NCBI GenBank assembly: GCA_003963305.1
Contig: RXJR01000020.1
Coordinates: 108,256 to 172,255, forward strand
DNA length: 64,000 nt
Source: Candidatus Melainabacteria bacterium
GTDB lineage: Bacteria > Cyanobacteriota > Vampirovibrionia > Obscuribacterales > Obscuribacteraceae
Direction of reading: 5' to 3'
The notes beneath the pieces were generated by a model that did no database searches, was not told the DNA's origin, and saw only the letters and a program-made list of their open reading frames with translations. This document shows, in pieces, positions 26,957-35,221 of this stretch; the stretch's first letter is position 1; each line of letters begins with the position of its first letter. A program made the translations under genes and the position numbers.

Positions 26957-27317
26957 CTATGACACCTCGCTGAGCTCTTAGAACTCATTCAATCCAGCGA
27001 TTAGTCAAAACAGAGTCAAGAAAAACGCTATTTCAACAAGCTAGTGTCTAGATTCGGCTATCAAGATGTTGTCTAGATTTGCATGCGTTTCGGCCGCTGG
27101 CACGCACTTTCCAGGCTTTAATGCTTCTTTAACGCAATATCTCGTCATCTCGCATTTGGAAACTGACTGCAGGAAGGCTACTCCCTGGCACTTCAACGGT
27201 ATTACCCTTATCAGCATGAAAATCCGGGTATCAAGAAAGTGTCAAGATTCGGGCTGGCAGCGGATTTTGAGGAATTCTAGTGCTATGTTGATCTTTATAT
27301 TTACACTGTAATCAACC
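26957..27317. promoter_or_regulatory. Divergent control region with three 11-bp-period direct repeats
   Basis: This 361-base region lies between the receiver gene and the APC permease, which diverge. It holds three direct repeats with an 11-base period: TCAAAA-CAGAG-TCAAGA at 27005-27021, TCAAGA-TGTTG-TCTAGA at 27061-27077 and TCAAGA-AAGTG-TCAAGA at 27231-27247. The third matches the kdpFABC box on the opposite strand at all but one of 17 bases. A short open frame inside has no support. Confidence 0.5.
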
Positions 27318-29288
27318 TTGTCAAAGCCTATAAATCTTTACGAGATAGTGCATACCGGTCCCTCCACTAGAGAACGTCGATCGGCACACGTCACGAATCG
27401 CTTTCGTCGCTGGTTTTTCCAGGGCATAAGGGAAAGCAACAAACACACAGAGCATCAAGCGCCCTGGTACAAGGTCATGTGCTTGACTGGCGTGGATTAC
27501 TTTTCGACCCTGGGATATTCTCCAGGTATAGCTTTCCTGGCTGCTAATACCCTGTCTCCGCTAGCCACACTCATTCTGGTCGTGCTCACCCTCGCCGGTG
27601 CATTACCGGTCTACATGAAAGTGGCACAAGAAAGTCCTCACGGGCAAGGAAGTATCTCAATGCTCGCCCGGTTGTTGCAGGGTTGGAAGGGCAAAATTCT
27701 CATCCTCTGCCTGTTGGGATTCGCCGCCACAGACTTCATCATCACAATCACATTATCAGCAGCTGACGCAGCCGCGCACATAGCCCAGAATCCTTTTGCG
27801 CCGCTCTGGATGCATGATCGCATCTCAACAACGATGATTTTGCTCGCTCTTCTTGGAGGGGTATTTCTCGTTGGTTTTAGAGAAGCAATCAGCATATCTG
27901 TTGTCTTGGTCGGACTCTACTTAGTTCTGAACGCCGTTATCGTCTATGTCAGCGGCATGCATTTAGCGCAAGAGCCGATCAAAATCTCAGACTGGATGAC
28001 GGGTTTAACACAACACTACGATTCGCCATGGCGAATGATCGGATTGTCGGTATTACTGTTTCCCAAACTCGCACTGGGGATGTCGGGCTTCGAAACAGGT
28101 GTCGCCGTTTCTCCACTGGTTCAGGGCAAGGAAAGTGACAGCGCGGAAGCACCTCTGGGCAGAATCGCCAACACCAAGAAACTGCTGATCACTGCCGCCT
28201 TGATCATGTCGGTATTTTTGCTGTCGACATCATTTATTACAACTATGCTGATTCCTGCGCAGCACTTCGCGACAGGTGGTATCGCTAACGGACGCGCTCT
28301 GGCATACCTGGCTCATCTTTATCTGGGCGACTCGTTCGGCACCATATACGATATTAGTTCGATTCTCATTTTGTGGTTTGCTGGTGCCTCCGCGATGACC
28401 GGACTTCTCAACCTGGTGCCTCGCTACTTGCCAAAGTTCGGCATGGCGCCTGAATGGACTAGAGCATCAAGACCGCTGGTAACCTTTTTCACCATCGTCG
28501 CATTTCTGGTTACGGCCTGGTTCAAGGCAGACGTAGATGCGCAGGGTGGTGCGTACGCCACCGGCGTATTAGTGCTGATGACGTCCGCAGCATTCGCTTG
28601 CACCCTGACCGTCTGGCGTGTCAGCAAAATGATTCGTTTCTTCTTTCTCTCCGTGTTTCTCGTTTTCGTTTACACAACTGTTGTGAACTGCGTTGAGAGA
28701 CCTGAAGGAATTCAAATCGCCGGCCTATTCATTCTGACGATTTTCGCTGCCTCTCTTATCTCTAGAGCCATGCGCGCGACAGAGTTGAGAGTGCAAAAAG
28801 TCGAGCTGGACGCAACAGCAAAAGCGTTTATCGATGAAGCAACCCGCGGCGGAACAGGCGACGTGCGGCTACTTGCCCATCGTCCCGGCGGTACCGACTA
28901 TGGCTCAAAAGAATCAGAAGCTCGCGAGATTCATAGCTTATTGGGTCCGGACTGCAACTTCATTTTTCTGGAAGTGGAACGCACAGATGCATCGGAATTC
29001 GTCGAGAGCTGCTTGGAAGTTTCGGGTCACATCGTCGAAGGCGGATACAAGGTGTTGCGCTGCGATAGTCCGGCGGTGCCCAATGCCATCGCAGCCATTC
29101 TTATTCATATTCGAGACAAGACCAACACACTCCCGCATGCGTACTTCGGTTGGACCGAAGGTAATCCGGTGCTCTACATCTTCAAGTATCTATTCTTTGG
29201 AGAAGGTGAAACGGCTCCAGTGACAAGAGAAATTTTGAGAGAAATCGAACATAAGCCAGAACGCAGACCTGCGGTGCATGTTGCCTGA
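27318..29288 (+). CDS. APC-superfamily permease, possible potassium transporter
   Basis: This 656-residue protein has about twelve transmembrane helices (residues 50-490) and a cytoplasmic C-terminal region. Strong motifs are [35 protein letters not shown] and [18 protein letters not shown], characteristic of a group annotated as APC-family or amino-acid permeases and related to KUP/KimA-type potassium importers. Amino-acid or potassium transport are both possible. A candidate KdpE box 71 bases upstream and the nearby kdp operon favour potassium. The TTG at 27318 is the first possible start; the second residues [10 protein letters not shown] are hydrophilic and plausible. Tandem repeats begin at its stop codon. 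Confidence 0.8.
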   Translation: MSKPINLYEIVHTGPSTRERRSAHVTNRFRRWFFQGIRESNKHTEHQAPWYKVMCLTGVDYFSTLGYSPGIAFLAANTLSPLATLILVVLTLAGALPVYMKVAQESPHGQGSISMLARLLQGWKGKILILCLLGFAATDFIITITLSAADAAAHIAQNPFAPLWMHDRISTTMILLALLGGVFLVGFREAISISVVLVGLYLVLNAVIVYVSGMHLAQEPIKISDWMTGLTQHYDSPWRMIGLSVLLFPKLALGMSGFETGVAVSPLVQGKESDSAEAPLGRIANTKKLLITAALIMSVFLLSTSFITTMLIPAQHFATGGIANGRALAYLAHLYLGDSFGTIYDISSILILWFAGASAMTGLLNLVPRYLPKFGMAPEWTRASRPLVTFFTIVAFLVTAWFKADVDAQGGAYATGVLVLMTSAAFACTLTVWRVSKMIRFFFLSVFLVFVYTTVVNCVERPEGIQIAGLFILTIFAASLISRAMRATELRVQKVELDATAKAFIDEATRGGTGDVRLLAHRPGGTDYGSKESEAREIHSLLGPDCNFIFLEVERTDASEFVESCLEVSGHIVEGGYKVLRCDSPAVPNAIAAILIHIRDKTNTLPHAYFGWTEGNPVLYIFKYLFFGEGETAPVTREILREIEHKPERRPAVHVA

Positions 29289-29335
29289 GTGCTCGGGGCG
29301 ATCGAGTGTTCGGGGAAGGGTTCGTGAGTGCTCAG
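29287..29335. repeat. Decayed tandem repeats at the permease stop codon
   Basis: GAGTGCTCGGGG (29287-29298), GAGTGTTCGGGG (29304-29315) and GAGTGCTCAG (29326-29335) are three related units. The first starts inside the TGA stop codon of the permease. See the finding on stop-codon repeats. Confidence 0.6.
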
Positions 29336-29431
29336 ACAATGAAGACGCACTATAGTCAAGCGTCAAAATTGATAGAAACTTGACGAGCCAAGCGCCCATT
29401 TTGACGCGTTCTTGCCGCCTTCAGGAGTTTA

Positions 29432-29476
29432 ATGAAAGTGACAGAGCAACGGTCGCGATCAGCATGGATTACTTAG
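29432..29476 (+). CDS. Possible 14-residue leader peptide
   Basis: An ATG at 29432 follows AGGAG at five bases and encodes MKVTEQRSRSAWIT before a TAG. It overlaps the start of the next frame (29464), which has no Shine-Dalgarno of its own. The arrangement suggests translational coupling. The peptide itself may have no function. Confidence 0.35.
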   Translation: MKVTEQRSRSAWIT

Positions 29477-29682
29477 AAAATTCAGTATTCAAATCAAAGG
29501 TCGTTATATTCGACCAGCTTTCGTTCTGGCTCATCATCGGCGTTTTCGTAATTTTTATTGCAGGCACAGCATTCGGTCGACTAACTGATGCAGACACCAA
29601 CAAGAGCAGTTTGCCAAACGCCTCAAGCACTCGCCATCACAGTGTCTATGGACGATTCGGTTCTTTGCACTGGGATAGGTAG
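29464..29682 (+). CDS. Small single-pass membrane protein
   Basis: This 72-residue protein has one hydrophobic helix (SFWLIIGVFVIFIAGTAF, about 20-37) and a C-terminal tail ending in YGRFGSLHWDR. A second small protein at 30033 has the same plan and a related tail (HGRYGAPRWLQQ). No family is recognised. It has no ribosome-binding site and overlaps a short upstream frame that has one. Confidence 0.5.
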   Translation: MDYLENSVFKSKVVIFDQLSFWLIIGVFVIFIAGTAFGRLTDADTNKSSLPNASSTRHHSVYGRFGSLHWDR

Positions 29683-29727
29683 TTTCGACCACGCCTGAAC
29701 CCAATCTGGAAACGTACGACACCGGCG

Positions 29728-29955
29728 ATGGAATTCGACAAAACGACTCGCGACCAGCTTGCTCTCAGCGGTGGCATCATAGGCGGACTCTTCGCATTTA
29801 TTGCGATCTACAACGTCGGAGCTTTTATTGCTAACGACAAGTTGCTGGCTTACATAATCGCGCTGGTATCAAGTTTCTGCGTCATTTTAGTAGGCACTGG
29901 TATCTTCGCCCACATGCTGGAAACAAACAGCGAAACTTCTGGCACTAACGACTAG
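29728..29955 (+). CDS. Small two-pass membrane protein
   Basis: This 75-residue protein has two transmembrane helices (GGIIGGLFAFIAIYNVGAF and LAYIIALVSSFCVILVGTGI) separated by a short polar loop. It begins with a charged head and ends with ETNSETSGTND. No family is recognised. The 3' end enters a set of tandem repeats, so the tail residues may be recent. Confidence 0.55.
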   Translation: MEFDKTTRDQLALSGGIIGGLFAFIAIYNVGAFIANDKLLAYIIALVSSFCVILVGTGIFAHMLETNSETSGTND

Positions 29956-30030
29956 AAGCTGGGAACGGCGAAGTCTCTGCACTAACGGCTAAAAACCCAA
30001 AACATCGAAGTTTCTGCATTAGCGGCTAAC
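29931..30030. repeat. Three decayed 37-38-bp tandem repeats at a gene end
   Basis: Related units start at 29931 (CGAAACTTCTGGCACTAACG), 29969 (CGAAGTCTCTGCACTAACGG) and 30006 (CGAAGTTTCTGCATTAGCGG), with periods of 38 and 37 bases. The first unit codes the last residues and TAG stop of the 75-residue gene; the others contain TAA. They end three bases before the convergent stop at 30033. Confidence 0.75.
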
Positions 30031-30032
30031 AG

Positions 30033-30311
30033 CTACTCGTTTAAATCGGCTACAAGGGTCTGCGATGAATTAGACTTAGCTTGCTGCTGAAGCCAGCGGG
30101 GCGCTCCGTATCTACCGTGAGCTGTGATTTTTCCGACAGTTGATGACGCCTGTATTGTTGCACCTGAAATAGCGACTTTGGTTGGCACAGTCTTGCCCAC
30201 AGCGATTCCAGCGGCAAATAGAAACAACGCTGTCATGTATACGAAAAAATTGTCTGGCTTGCAGGGCGAAATCGAAATGTTATTCACGAACACGCGCGAG
30301 TCAAATTTCAT
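30033..30311 (-). CDS. Small single-pass membrane protein
   Basis: This 92-residue protein has one hydrophobic helix (FFVYMTALFLFAAGIAVGK, about 22-40) and a polar C-terminus with HGRYGAPRWLQQQ. The ATG at 30311 is preceded by GGAGG at good distance, so longer versions of this frame are unlikely. The tail resembles the YGRFGSLHWDR tail of the protein at 29464. Function unknown. The 310 bases upstream hold no convincing gene. Confidence 0.6.
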   Translation of the reverse strand: MKFDSRVFVNNISISPCKPDNFFVYMTALFLFAAGIAVGKTVPTKVAISGATIQASSTVGKITAHGRYGAPRWLQQQAKSNSSQTLVADLNE

Positions 30312-30621
30312 TGACCATCCTCCATTTTGTTGCCGGCCGAAGTGCGGCAAATCTAAGGAATGAGCTGATTCCATAGCGTGAAGAGAAAGAAAACTTTCGC
30401 TGTCACTAAAAATCGGGAGGTGTTCGCGACCTTGTTTAGGGCAGAATTCGCGGCGCACTGCGGTGAAGCGAAGCAAAAACAGGAGAAGAAGAACTCAGAA
30501 GAGGAACTCGTCCAACAACTTGACAAGCATCACCGTTGATAGAATACCTGACAACTTGTGACGATGACATGACAAAATAGCAAAAACAATCAAAATGGGT
30601 CAGGTTTTATGTTCTGCGGTG

Positions 30622-31164
30622 TTACCAGCCGTAGCCACGCATCCCGTAGCCACCCATGCCGTAACCGCCCATTCCATAGCCACCGCCACCCATGCCATAG
30701 CCGCTCATCATCCCGGCTTTGGTTGCGGCTCTAGTGACCATGTATAAAGCTCCGAGCCCGGCGACTGGCAGCGCGACATGCCCGAGAGTTCGGCCAATGC
30801 CGCCGACCGCTCCTTTGATCTTCTTGGTATTAATGCTCTTCTCAGGCTTTATGGGTTTATCTGAAAAAGTTGACTGAGCCGGCTGCTGCTGCTCCATCAT
30901 GGCGCGAGTTGCAGAATTTGATTCCGGCTGAATGGGCTGCTGATACTGATAATTGCCACCAGCAGTATTCTGTTGCGCCTGTCCTCTGTAAGCGTCGTAT
31001 TGGGGTGTTTCGTACCCCTGGGGCGCCTGTTGAGGCCAGGTCGGTGCGCTGCTCTGGTAATTTGCATAATTAGCGTTCTGGTAACCGGCATTTTGTGCAA
31101 AGACAGCCGTGTTTGCGGACGCGAAAAAGATCGCGACCAGAAGCCACGCTCTGGGCTTGGTCAT
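30622..31164 (-). CDS. Secreted glutamine- and glycine-rich protein
   Basis: This 180-residue protein has a clear signal peptide (WLLVAIFFASANTAVFAQ), a middle rich in Gln, Tyr, Asn and Pro, a short hydrophobic glycine/alanine stretch (about 120-150) and a C-terminal run of GYGMGG units ending GYGW. The low-complexity composition suggests a surface or envelope structural protein. No family is recognised. The repeated glycine codons at the 3' end could vary in number. The gene reads opposite to the stress protein region. Confidence 0.6.
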   Translation of the reverse strand: MTKPRAWLLVAIFFASANTAVFAQNAGYQNANYANYQSSAPTWPQQAPQGYETPQYDAYRGQAQQNTAGGNYQYQQPIQPESNSATRAMMEQQQPAQSTFSDKPIKPEKSINTKKIKGAVGGIGRTLGHVALPVAGLGALYMVTRAATKAGMMSGYGMGGGGYGMGGYGMGGYGMRGYGW

Positions 31165-31243
31165 AAGCTTACGCTCTCAGTATGGGTTGGCTAAATTAGG
31201 TATCTTCTAGGATACGCCACAAAGTCACGATGTCAAGCAGAAT

Positions 31244-31648
31244 TCATTTAGCAAACGGGCGTTGGAAGATGATTCCGCCATCAAAGGTTCGAGCCTTGAA
31301 ATAGCCGTTCTCCAGTACTACAAACTTCTTGCGCCGTCCGGTGACAGCCAGCTCCAAATTAAGAGCCGCAAGTAAAGGTTCAAGAATTTCCGCAGTCACA
31401 TTGAAAGAGACAACTATGCGTTCAATTGCTGATGCACGCTCACAATTAATAGCATCGGCAAGGGCGTGCACCAACTCCAGTTCGTTCAGACCCAGGCTAT
31501 GCACGTCCCTCTCGCCGCTGGCGACCTTACCTTCACTCAGCACAATTCCGGCAACAGGAACAAGGCGCGATTGCCAGTCGCTTGCTATAAAAGGAATTTC
31601 TGGGAGCACGGAAATCGGCGGGCTCTGAAGCATCACTACACTATTCAT
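31244..31648 (-). CDS. Hypothetical protein
   Basis: This 134-residue protein has no signal peptide or membrane helix. A central segment (ELELVHALADAINCERASAI) is helical, and the C-terminus is beta-rich with GRRKKFVVLENGYF and FDGGIIFQRPF. No family is recognised. It starts at ATG 31648, 154 bases upstream of the divergent universal stress protein gene. A half-matching repeat TTTAAA-AAGTG-TCAAAA lies between the two genes at 31687-31703. Confidence 0.55.
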   Translation of the reverse strand: MNSVVMLQSPPISVLPEIPFIASDWQSRLVPVAGIVLSEGKVASGERDVHSLGLNELELVHALADAINCERASAIERIVVSFNVTAEILEPLLAALNLELAVTGRRKKFVVLENGYFKARTFDGGIIFQRPFAK

Positions 31649-31802
31649 CAGGCAAGTCTCAGGAAGGGGAGTGAGGAGAGCATAGATTTAAAAAGTGTCA
31701 AAACAGTTTCCTTTTGAAAACACAGTTTCTTGGTTGCCAGAGTATTCAAAATGGAGTGGAAACGAGTAAGATTCTCCAACCAGACGCAGGAAGCGCCGCC
31801 AA

Positions 31803-32705
31803 ATGTTATTTGAAAGCATAATTGTCCCAATCGACGGCTCTGACTCAAGCCGAATTGCCGCCGACTACGGCTTCTGGTTAGCTTCGTCCTTAAAAGCAAG
31901 CCTGACTGCGCAAAATGTCATAGACGCACGCATGACAGATCTGCTGCTCGCTCCGGAATTTGCCGCCGAGTCTGGAATCAAGATCCCTTTGGACGCTTCA
32001 GAGAAGCTGTTGAGGGCACAAAAACGCATAGCGCTTCTAACATTGGACTTGTTCAAGAAACAATCTCAAGAACATTCAATTCACGGCGTTAAAACATGTC
32101 TTGATATTGGACCTGTGTCGACTTCTATTTTGAAACGTTCGGCAAAACACGATTTAACAATCATTGGGCACCACGGACGAAGCCAGCAAAACGAAGCCGA
32201 ACATTCAACCGGCTCCGTATCTCGACGAATTGCGCTGGACAGCAATCGCTCAGTCTTAGTGGCATCCCAGCCCATTCAGGAACTGGGGCATATACTGCTG
32301 GCGTATGACGGTAGTGCCACCGCAGACAGTGCACTGGTGATGGCAGAGCGCTTAGCTGTCTCGCTGAGGAAGGAGTTGAAAGTCGTTCACGTCGCACCGA
32401 GCAAGCAGCAATTTCCTAAAGCTAAAGTTCTGATGCAGCGGGCAGCCACACATCTTAATAAAGCAGCTACTGCATATTCTTCGGCATTCGATAACGGCAA
32501 ACAATTTCTCGATAAAGTGACATTTATAGTTCGAGAAGGACAGCCGGCCGATACGCTCATCGAATTCGCCCGGGTTACTAATGGATTGCTCGTAATCGGC
32601 TCCAATGGCTCGCGTCCGAGATCACACAAAGAGTTTGTAGGAAAGACGGCCGCTTATATCGTACGCATGATGCAGACGTCAGTGCTGGTTTTCAGAGCAG
32701 AATAA
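31803..32705 (+). CDS. Tandem universal stress protein
   Basis: This 300-residue protein has two universal-stress-protein (UspA) domains. The first (1-155) starts IIVPIDGSDSSRIAADYG and ends with the nucleotide-site motif IIGHHGRS followed by GSVSRRIALDSNRSVLV. The second (about 160-300) starts HILLAYDGSATADSAL and ends with VIGSNGSRPRS and TSVLVFRAE. Tandem USPs bind ATP or AMP and help cells survive stress or dormancy. It diverges from the gene at 31244. AGGAAG lies 12 bases before its ATG. Confidence 0.9.
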   Translation: MLFESIIVPIDGSDSSRIAADYGFWLASSLKASLTAQNVIDARMTDLLLAPEFAAESGIKIPLDASEKLLRAQKRIALLTLDLFKKQSQEHSIHGVKTCLDIGPVSTSILKRSAKHDLTIIGHHGRSQQNEAEHSTGSVSRRIALDSNRSVLVASQPIQELGHILLAYDGSATADSALVMAERLAVSLRKELKVVHVAPSKQQFPKAKVLMQRAATHLNKAATAYSSAFDNGKQFLDKVTFIVREGQPADTLIEFARVTNGLLVIGSNGSRPRSHKEFVGKTAAYIVRMMQTSVLVFRAE

Positions 32706-32733
32706 TTCACGATTTCTCCCCGAAATTTAAATG

Positions 32734-32760
32734 TTGACAAGCCACATTTCGTGCTAACAT
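32734..32760 (+). promoter_or_regulatory. Candidate sigma-70 promoter
   Basis: A perfect TTGACA (32734-32739) is followed after 15 bases by TAACAT (32755-32760). The spacing is short but usable. Transcription from about 32767 would give a 40-base leader for a start at 32809, and would make a GTG start at 32767 leaderless. Confidence 0.4.
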
Positions 32761-32808
32761 TTTTTTGTGCGTTTAATACTCTGTTTTGTTCAACAGGTCT
32801 ACAGTTAC

Positions 32809-33561
32809 TTGAAAATTTTATCGACGTTCCGCAAAGTCGGGCTTACGCTGGCCGCTGTCATCACCATAGCTGGTATCACCCCGACTGTTGTATTTGCTCA
32901 AGAGCACCTTGCAGCAGTATCACCAAACGTCTCGTCCATCTATTTATCAGATACGGCAATCAACAACTTCGGTCGTGTCGTACCCGGTATCACTCGCGGT
33001 GGACAACCGTCGAACAAAGCTCTGGAGTTAATGGCAAAAGATGGAGTAAAAACCATTATTGATCTGCGCATGACGGGCGTTGGAACGGTAAATGAAGAAG
33101 CTGAGACAAAGCACCTTGGTATGAACTACGTTCATATTCCGATGACGCTCCTGACACCGAATAAAGATCAGGTGGCGCAATTTTTGAATGTCGTAAACAA
33201 ACCCGCTAACCTGCCGGTATTTGTCCACTGCCGACAAGGAGCTGACAGAACGGGAACACTTGTAGCAATCTACCGCCGGAAAGTACAAGGTTGGGATTTC
33301 GATAAAACCTACGCGGAAATGCGCGAACACCACTTCAAACCATTCTTATTCGGAATGAAAGATCTGGTCAAAAATTGCCCAAATCAAAGTTTCGAAGTCA
33401 ACACGACGCAAGTGGCAAACAGCAATCAGGCACCACATACGGTAGCAAACAAGTCATCGGTACAAGAACCGGTGATTGCAAAACTGCATCCGGAAAAGGA
33501 CAAAATTATGGCTGGAGATTTGCCGCCTGCGGGAACCATGACAATGACAGTCGGCCAGTAA
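32809..33561 (+). CDS. Exported dual-specificity/tyrosine phosphatase-like protein
   Basis: This 250-residue protein has a signal peptide (VGLTLAAVITIAGITPTVVFAQ) and a phosphatase domain of the DSP/PTP superfamily. The active-site loop is VHCRQGADRTG, with the nucleophilic cysteine and arginine of the CX5R motif; upstream GGQPSNKALELMAKDGVKTII and DLR are typical of DUF442/DSP-like members. It would act outside the cytoplasmic membrane on phosphoproteins or other phosphoesters. A TTG at 32809 starting MKILSTFRK is chosen; a GTG at 32767 is the alternative. The C-terminal 50 residues are polar and disordered. Confidence 0.8.
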   Translation: MKILSTFRKVGLTLAAVITIAGITPTVVFAQEHLAAVSPNVSSIYLSDTAINNFGRVVPGITRGGQPSNKALELMAKDGVKTIIDLRMTGVGTVNEEAETKHLGMNYVHIPMTLLTPNKDQVAQFLNVVNKPANLPVFVHCRQGADRTGTLVAIYRRKVQGWDFDKTYAEMREHHFKPFLFGMKDLVKNCPNQSFEVNTTQVANSNQAPHTVANKSSVQEPVIAKLHPEKDKIMAGDLPPAGTMTMTVGQ

Positions 33562-33655
33562 TTTCAGGAACAAGTCTTTCTGCGGTCAAAAGCGAACCTG
33601 TGCAGTTGTTCAAGTCAATCATCTACTAGAGCAGAAGAGGGTCACGCATTTCTGT

Positions 33656-33703
33656 GATTCCAGCCTTGTTCAGACTGCGAGATTCCAGCATTGTTCAGGC
33701 TGG
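33656..33703. repeat. Two 25-bp-period repeats over a stop codon
   Basis: GATTCCAGCCTTGTTCAGAC (33656) and GATTCCAGCATTGTTCAGGC (33681) repeat with a 25-base period and few mismatches over 23 bases. The second copy contains the stop codon of the minus-strand gene at 33695. Confidence 0.75.
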
Positions 33704-34063
33704 CGGTTCGTCACGCTTGCCTTTCACATCGGCCCACAAAGCTTGTTCATCGTAGCTTTCTGTGCTGTCTTCTACTGTTCCATCATATTCTCGGATCACT
33801 GAGTTACGACGATTTTGATCCAATTTTTTCATGCCCGGGTCAAGCTCATAGAGCCGATATAGCGGCTCTAATGACGTCCTGACGATGCCCAGAATATTGC
33901 TTACTTCAGAGCCAATCAGATTGAAAGCAGCCTTCGCCTGTGGCGTGCTAGCGTGCGTATCGATGTCATCGGCGAGCCGAACCAGGCGATCAGTTTCCTT
34001 GACGAGCTTGGTTAAAAGCTGCAAAACAGAGATATCGCGGGTATTTCCGGGCTCAGACGGCAT
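33695..34063 (-). CDS. Hypothetical helical protein
   Basis: This 122-residue protein is predicted soluble and mostly helical: LQLLTKLVKETDRLVRLADDI and a second helix around residue 60. The C-terminal third is charged and disordered. The start ATG at 34063 has GGAG seven bases upstream. No family is recognised. The stop codon is inside a 25-bp repeat, so the last residues may be recent. Confidence 0.55.
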   Translation of the reverse strand: MPSEPGNTRDISVLQLLTKLVKETDRLVRLADDIDTHASTPQAKAAFNLIGSEVSNILGIVRTSLEPLYRLYELDPGMKKLDQNRRNSVIREYDGTVEDSTESYDEQALWADVKGKRDEPPA

Positions 34064-34232
34064 CAAGTGACTCCTCCATACACTATTAAAACACCTGTTT
34101 GGATATATTCATAACATTGCCGAGCTTCCTAGCTGAAACATTATCCGTTTGCCGCCGAGTGGATTCGAGAAGGATAGTGCTATAAACTGTTGTTTGCCTT
34201 ACCAGAGCGGCTATCTGGCCGTTGAGAACTTT

Positions 34233-35213
34233 ATGCCACTGCTTGAAATCCAAAATCTCGCCACTACTTTTCCAACTGAAGCTGGGCTGGCAAAAGCAGT
34301 TGACGACGTCACTTTCAAGATCGACAAAGGGAAAGTTCTTGGCATCGTCGGTGAATCGGGCTGTGGCAAGTCGATAACATCACTTTCCGTTCTCCGCCTC
34401 GTGCCACCTCCTGGTCGCATCGCGTCCGGCAGCATCAAACTGGACGGTCAAAACCTTCTAGAGCTCAAAGAGTCGCAAATGCAATCGATTCGTGGAAATC
34501 GAATTGCTCTCATTCCACAAGATCCGATGACCTCATTGAACCCGGTCTATACGGTGGGCGACCAGATCATGGAAGCAATCATGCTGCATCAGAAAGTGAG
34601 CAAACAAGAAGCTCGCAAGCGTGCAATAGACGTTCTGGAGCGGGTTCGTATTCCGGAAGCAAAGACCAGAATCGACGAATACCCGCACCAATTCTCGGGC
34701 GGCATGCGGCAAAGAGTGATGATTGCAATGGCGCTTTCGTGCGAGCCCGAACTTTTAATTGCCGACGAACCGACAACGGCGCTAGACGTCACAGTTCAGG
34801 CGCAGATACTGGATCTCATGCGTTCAATTCAGAAAGAACAGAACATGTCAATTCTGTTGATTACGCACGATCTGGGGGTGGTAGCAGAGATGTGCGATCA
34901 CGTCGCCGTCATGTACGCAGGCGCTGTGGTCGAATATGCAAACGTGCAAGAATTATTTGCTCATCCTAAGATGCCTTACACGGTAGGCTTGATTAACTCC
35001 TTGCCGAGACCGGGCGGCGAACGACTTACACCAATCGAGGGGCAGCCACCGAGTCTGGTGAATCTTCCGAAAGGCTGCCGATTTGCAGACCGATGCCCGC
35101 TTGTCGAGCCTCGATGCCGAGAGTCCGTGCCGCCTCTCGAAGAAAAACGTCCCGGACACTTCGCACGCTGCGTCGTGGTGCCAAGCGAAATGGAAACCCC
35201 AAGTCAAGCATAG
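34233..35213 (+). CDS. Oligopeptide/dipeptide ABC transporter ATPase
   Basis: This 326-residue ATPase is of the OppD/DppD type, which energises import of peptides or nickel. It has Walker A (GESGCGKS), Q-loop IPQDPMTSLNPV, signature (FSGGMRQRVMIAMAL), Walker B (LLIADEPTTALDV) and H-loop (LLITHDLGVVAEM). The C-terminal OppD extension carries the cysteines of GCRFADRCPLVEPRC. The ATG at 34233 is the likely start; the frame extends 28 codons further without conservation. No permease or binding protein is adjacent, so the partner subunits must be elsewhere. It precedes the NAD(P)HX repair gene by eight bases. Confidence 0.9.
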   Translation: MPLLEIQNLATTFPTEAGLAKAVDDVTFKIDKGKVLGIVGESGCGKSITSLSVLRLVPPPGRIASGSIKLDGQNLLELKESQMQSIRGNRIALIPQDPMTSLNPVYTVGDQIMEAIMLHQKVSKQEARKRAIDVLERVRIPEAKTRIDEYPHQFSGGMRQRVMIAMALSCEPELLIADEPTTALDVTVQAQILDLMRSIQKEQNMSILLITHDLGVVAEMCDHVAVMYAGAVVEYANVQELFAHPKMPYTVGLINSLPRPGGERLTPIEGQPPSLVNLPKGCRFADRCPLVEPRCRESVPPLEEKRPGHFARCVVVPSEMETPSQA

Positions 35214-35221
35214 GTAGTTAA

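Noticed and set aside
29355-29372. TCAAGC-G-TCAAAA near 29355 as another KdpE box
   Set aside because: The period is seven bases, not eleven, so it does not fit the motif.
31687-31703. TTTAAA-AAGTG-TCAAAA as a KdpE box before the stress protein
   Set aside because: Only the right half and spacer match; noted in the gene entry but too weak to count.
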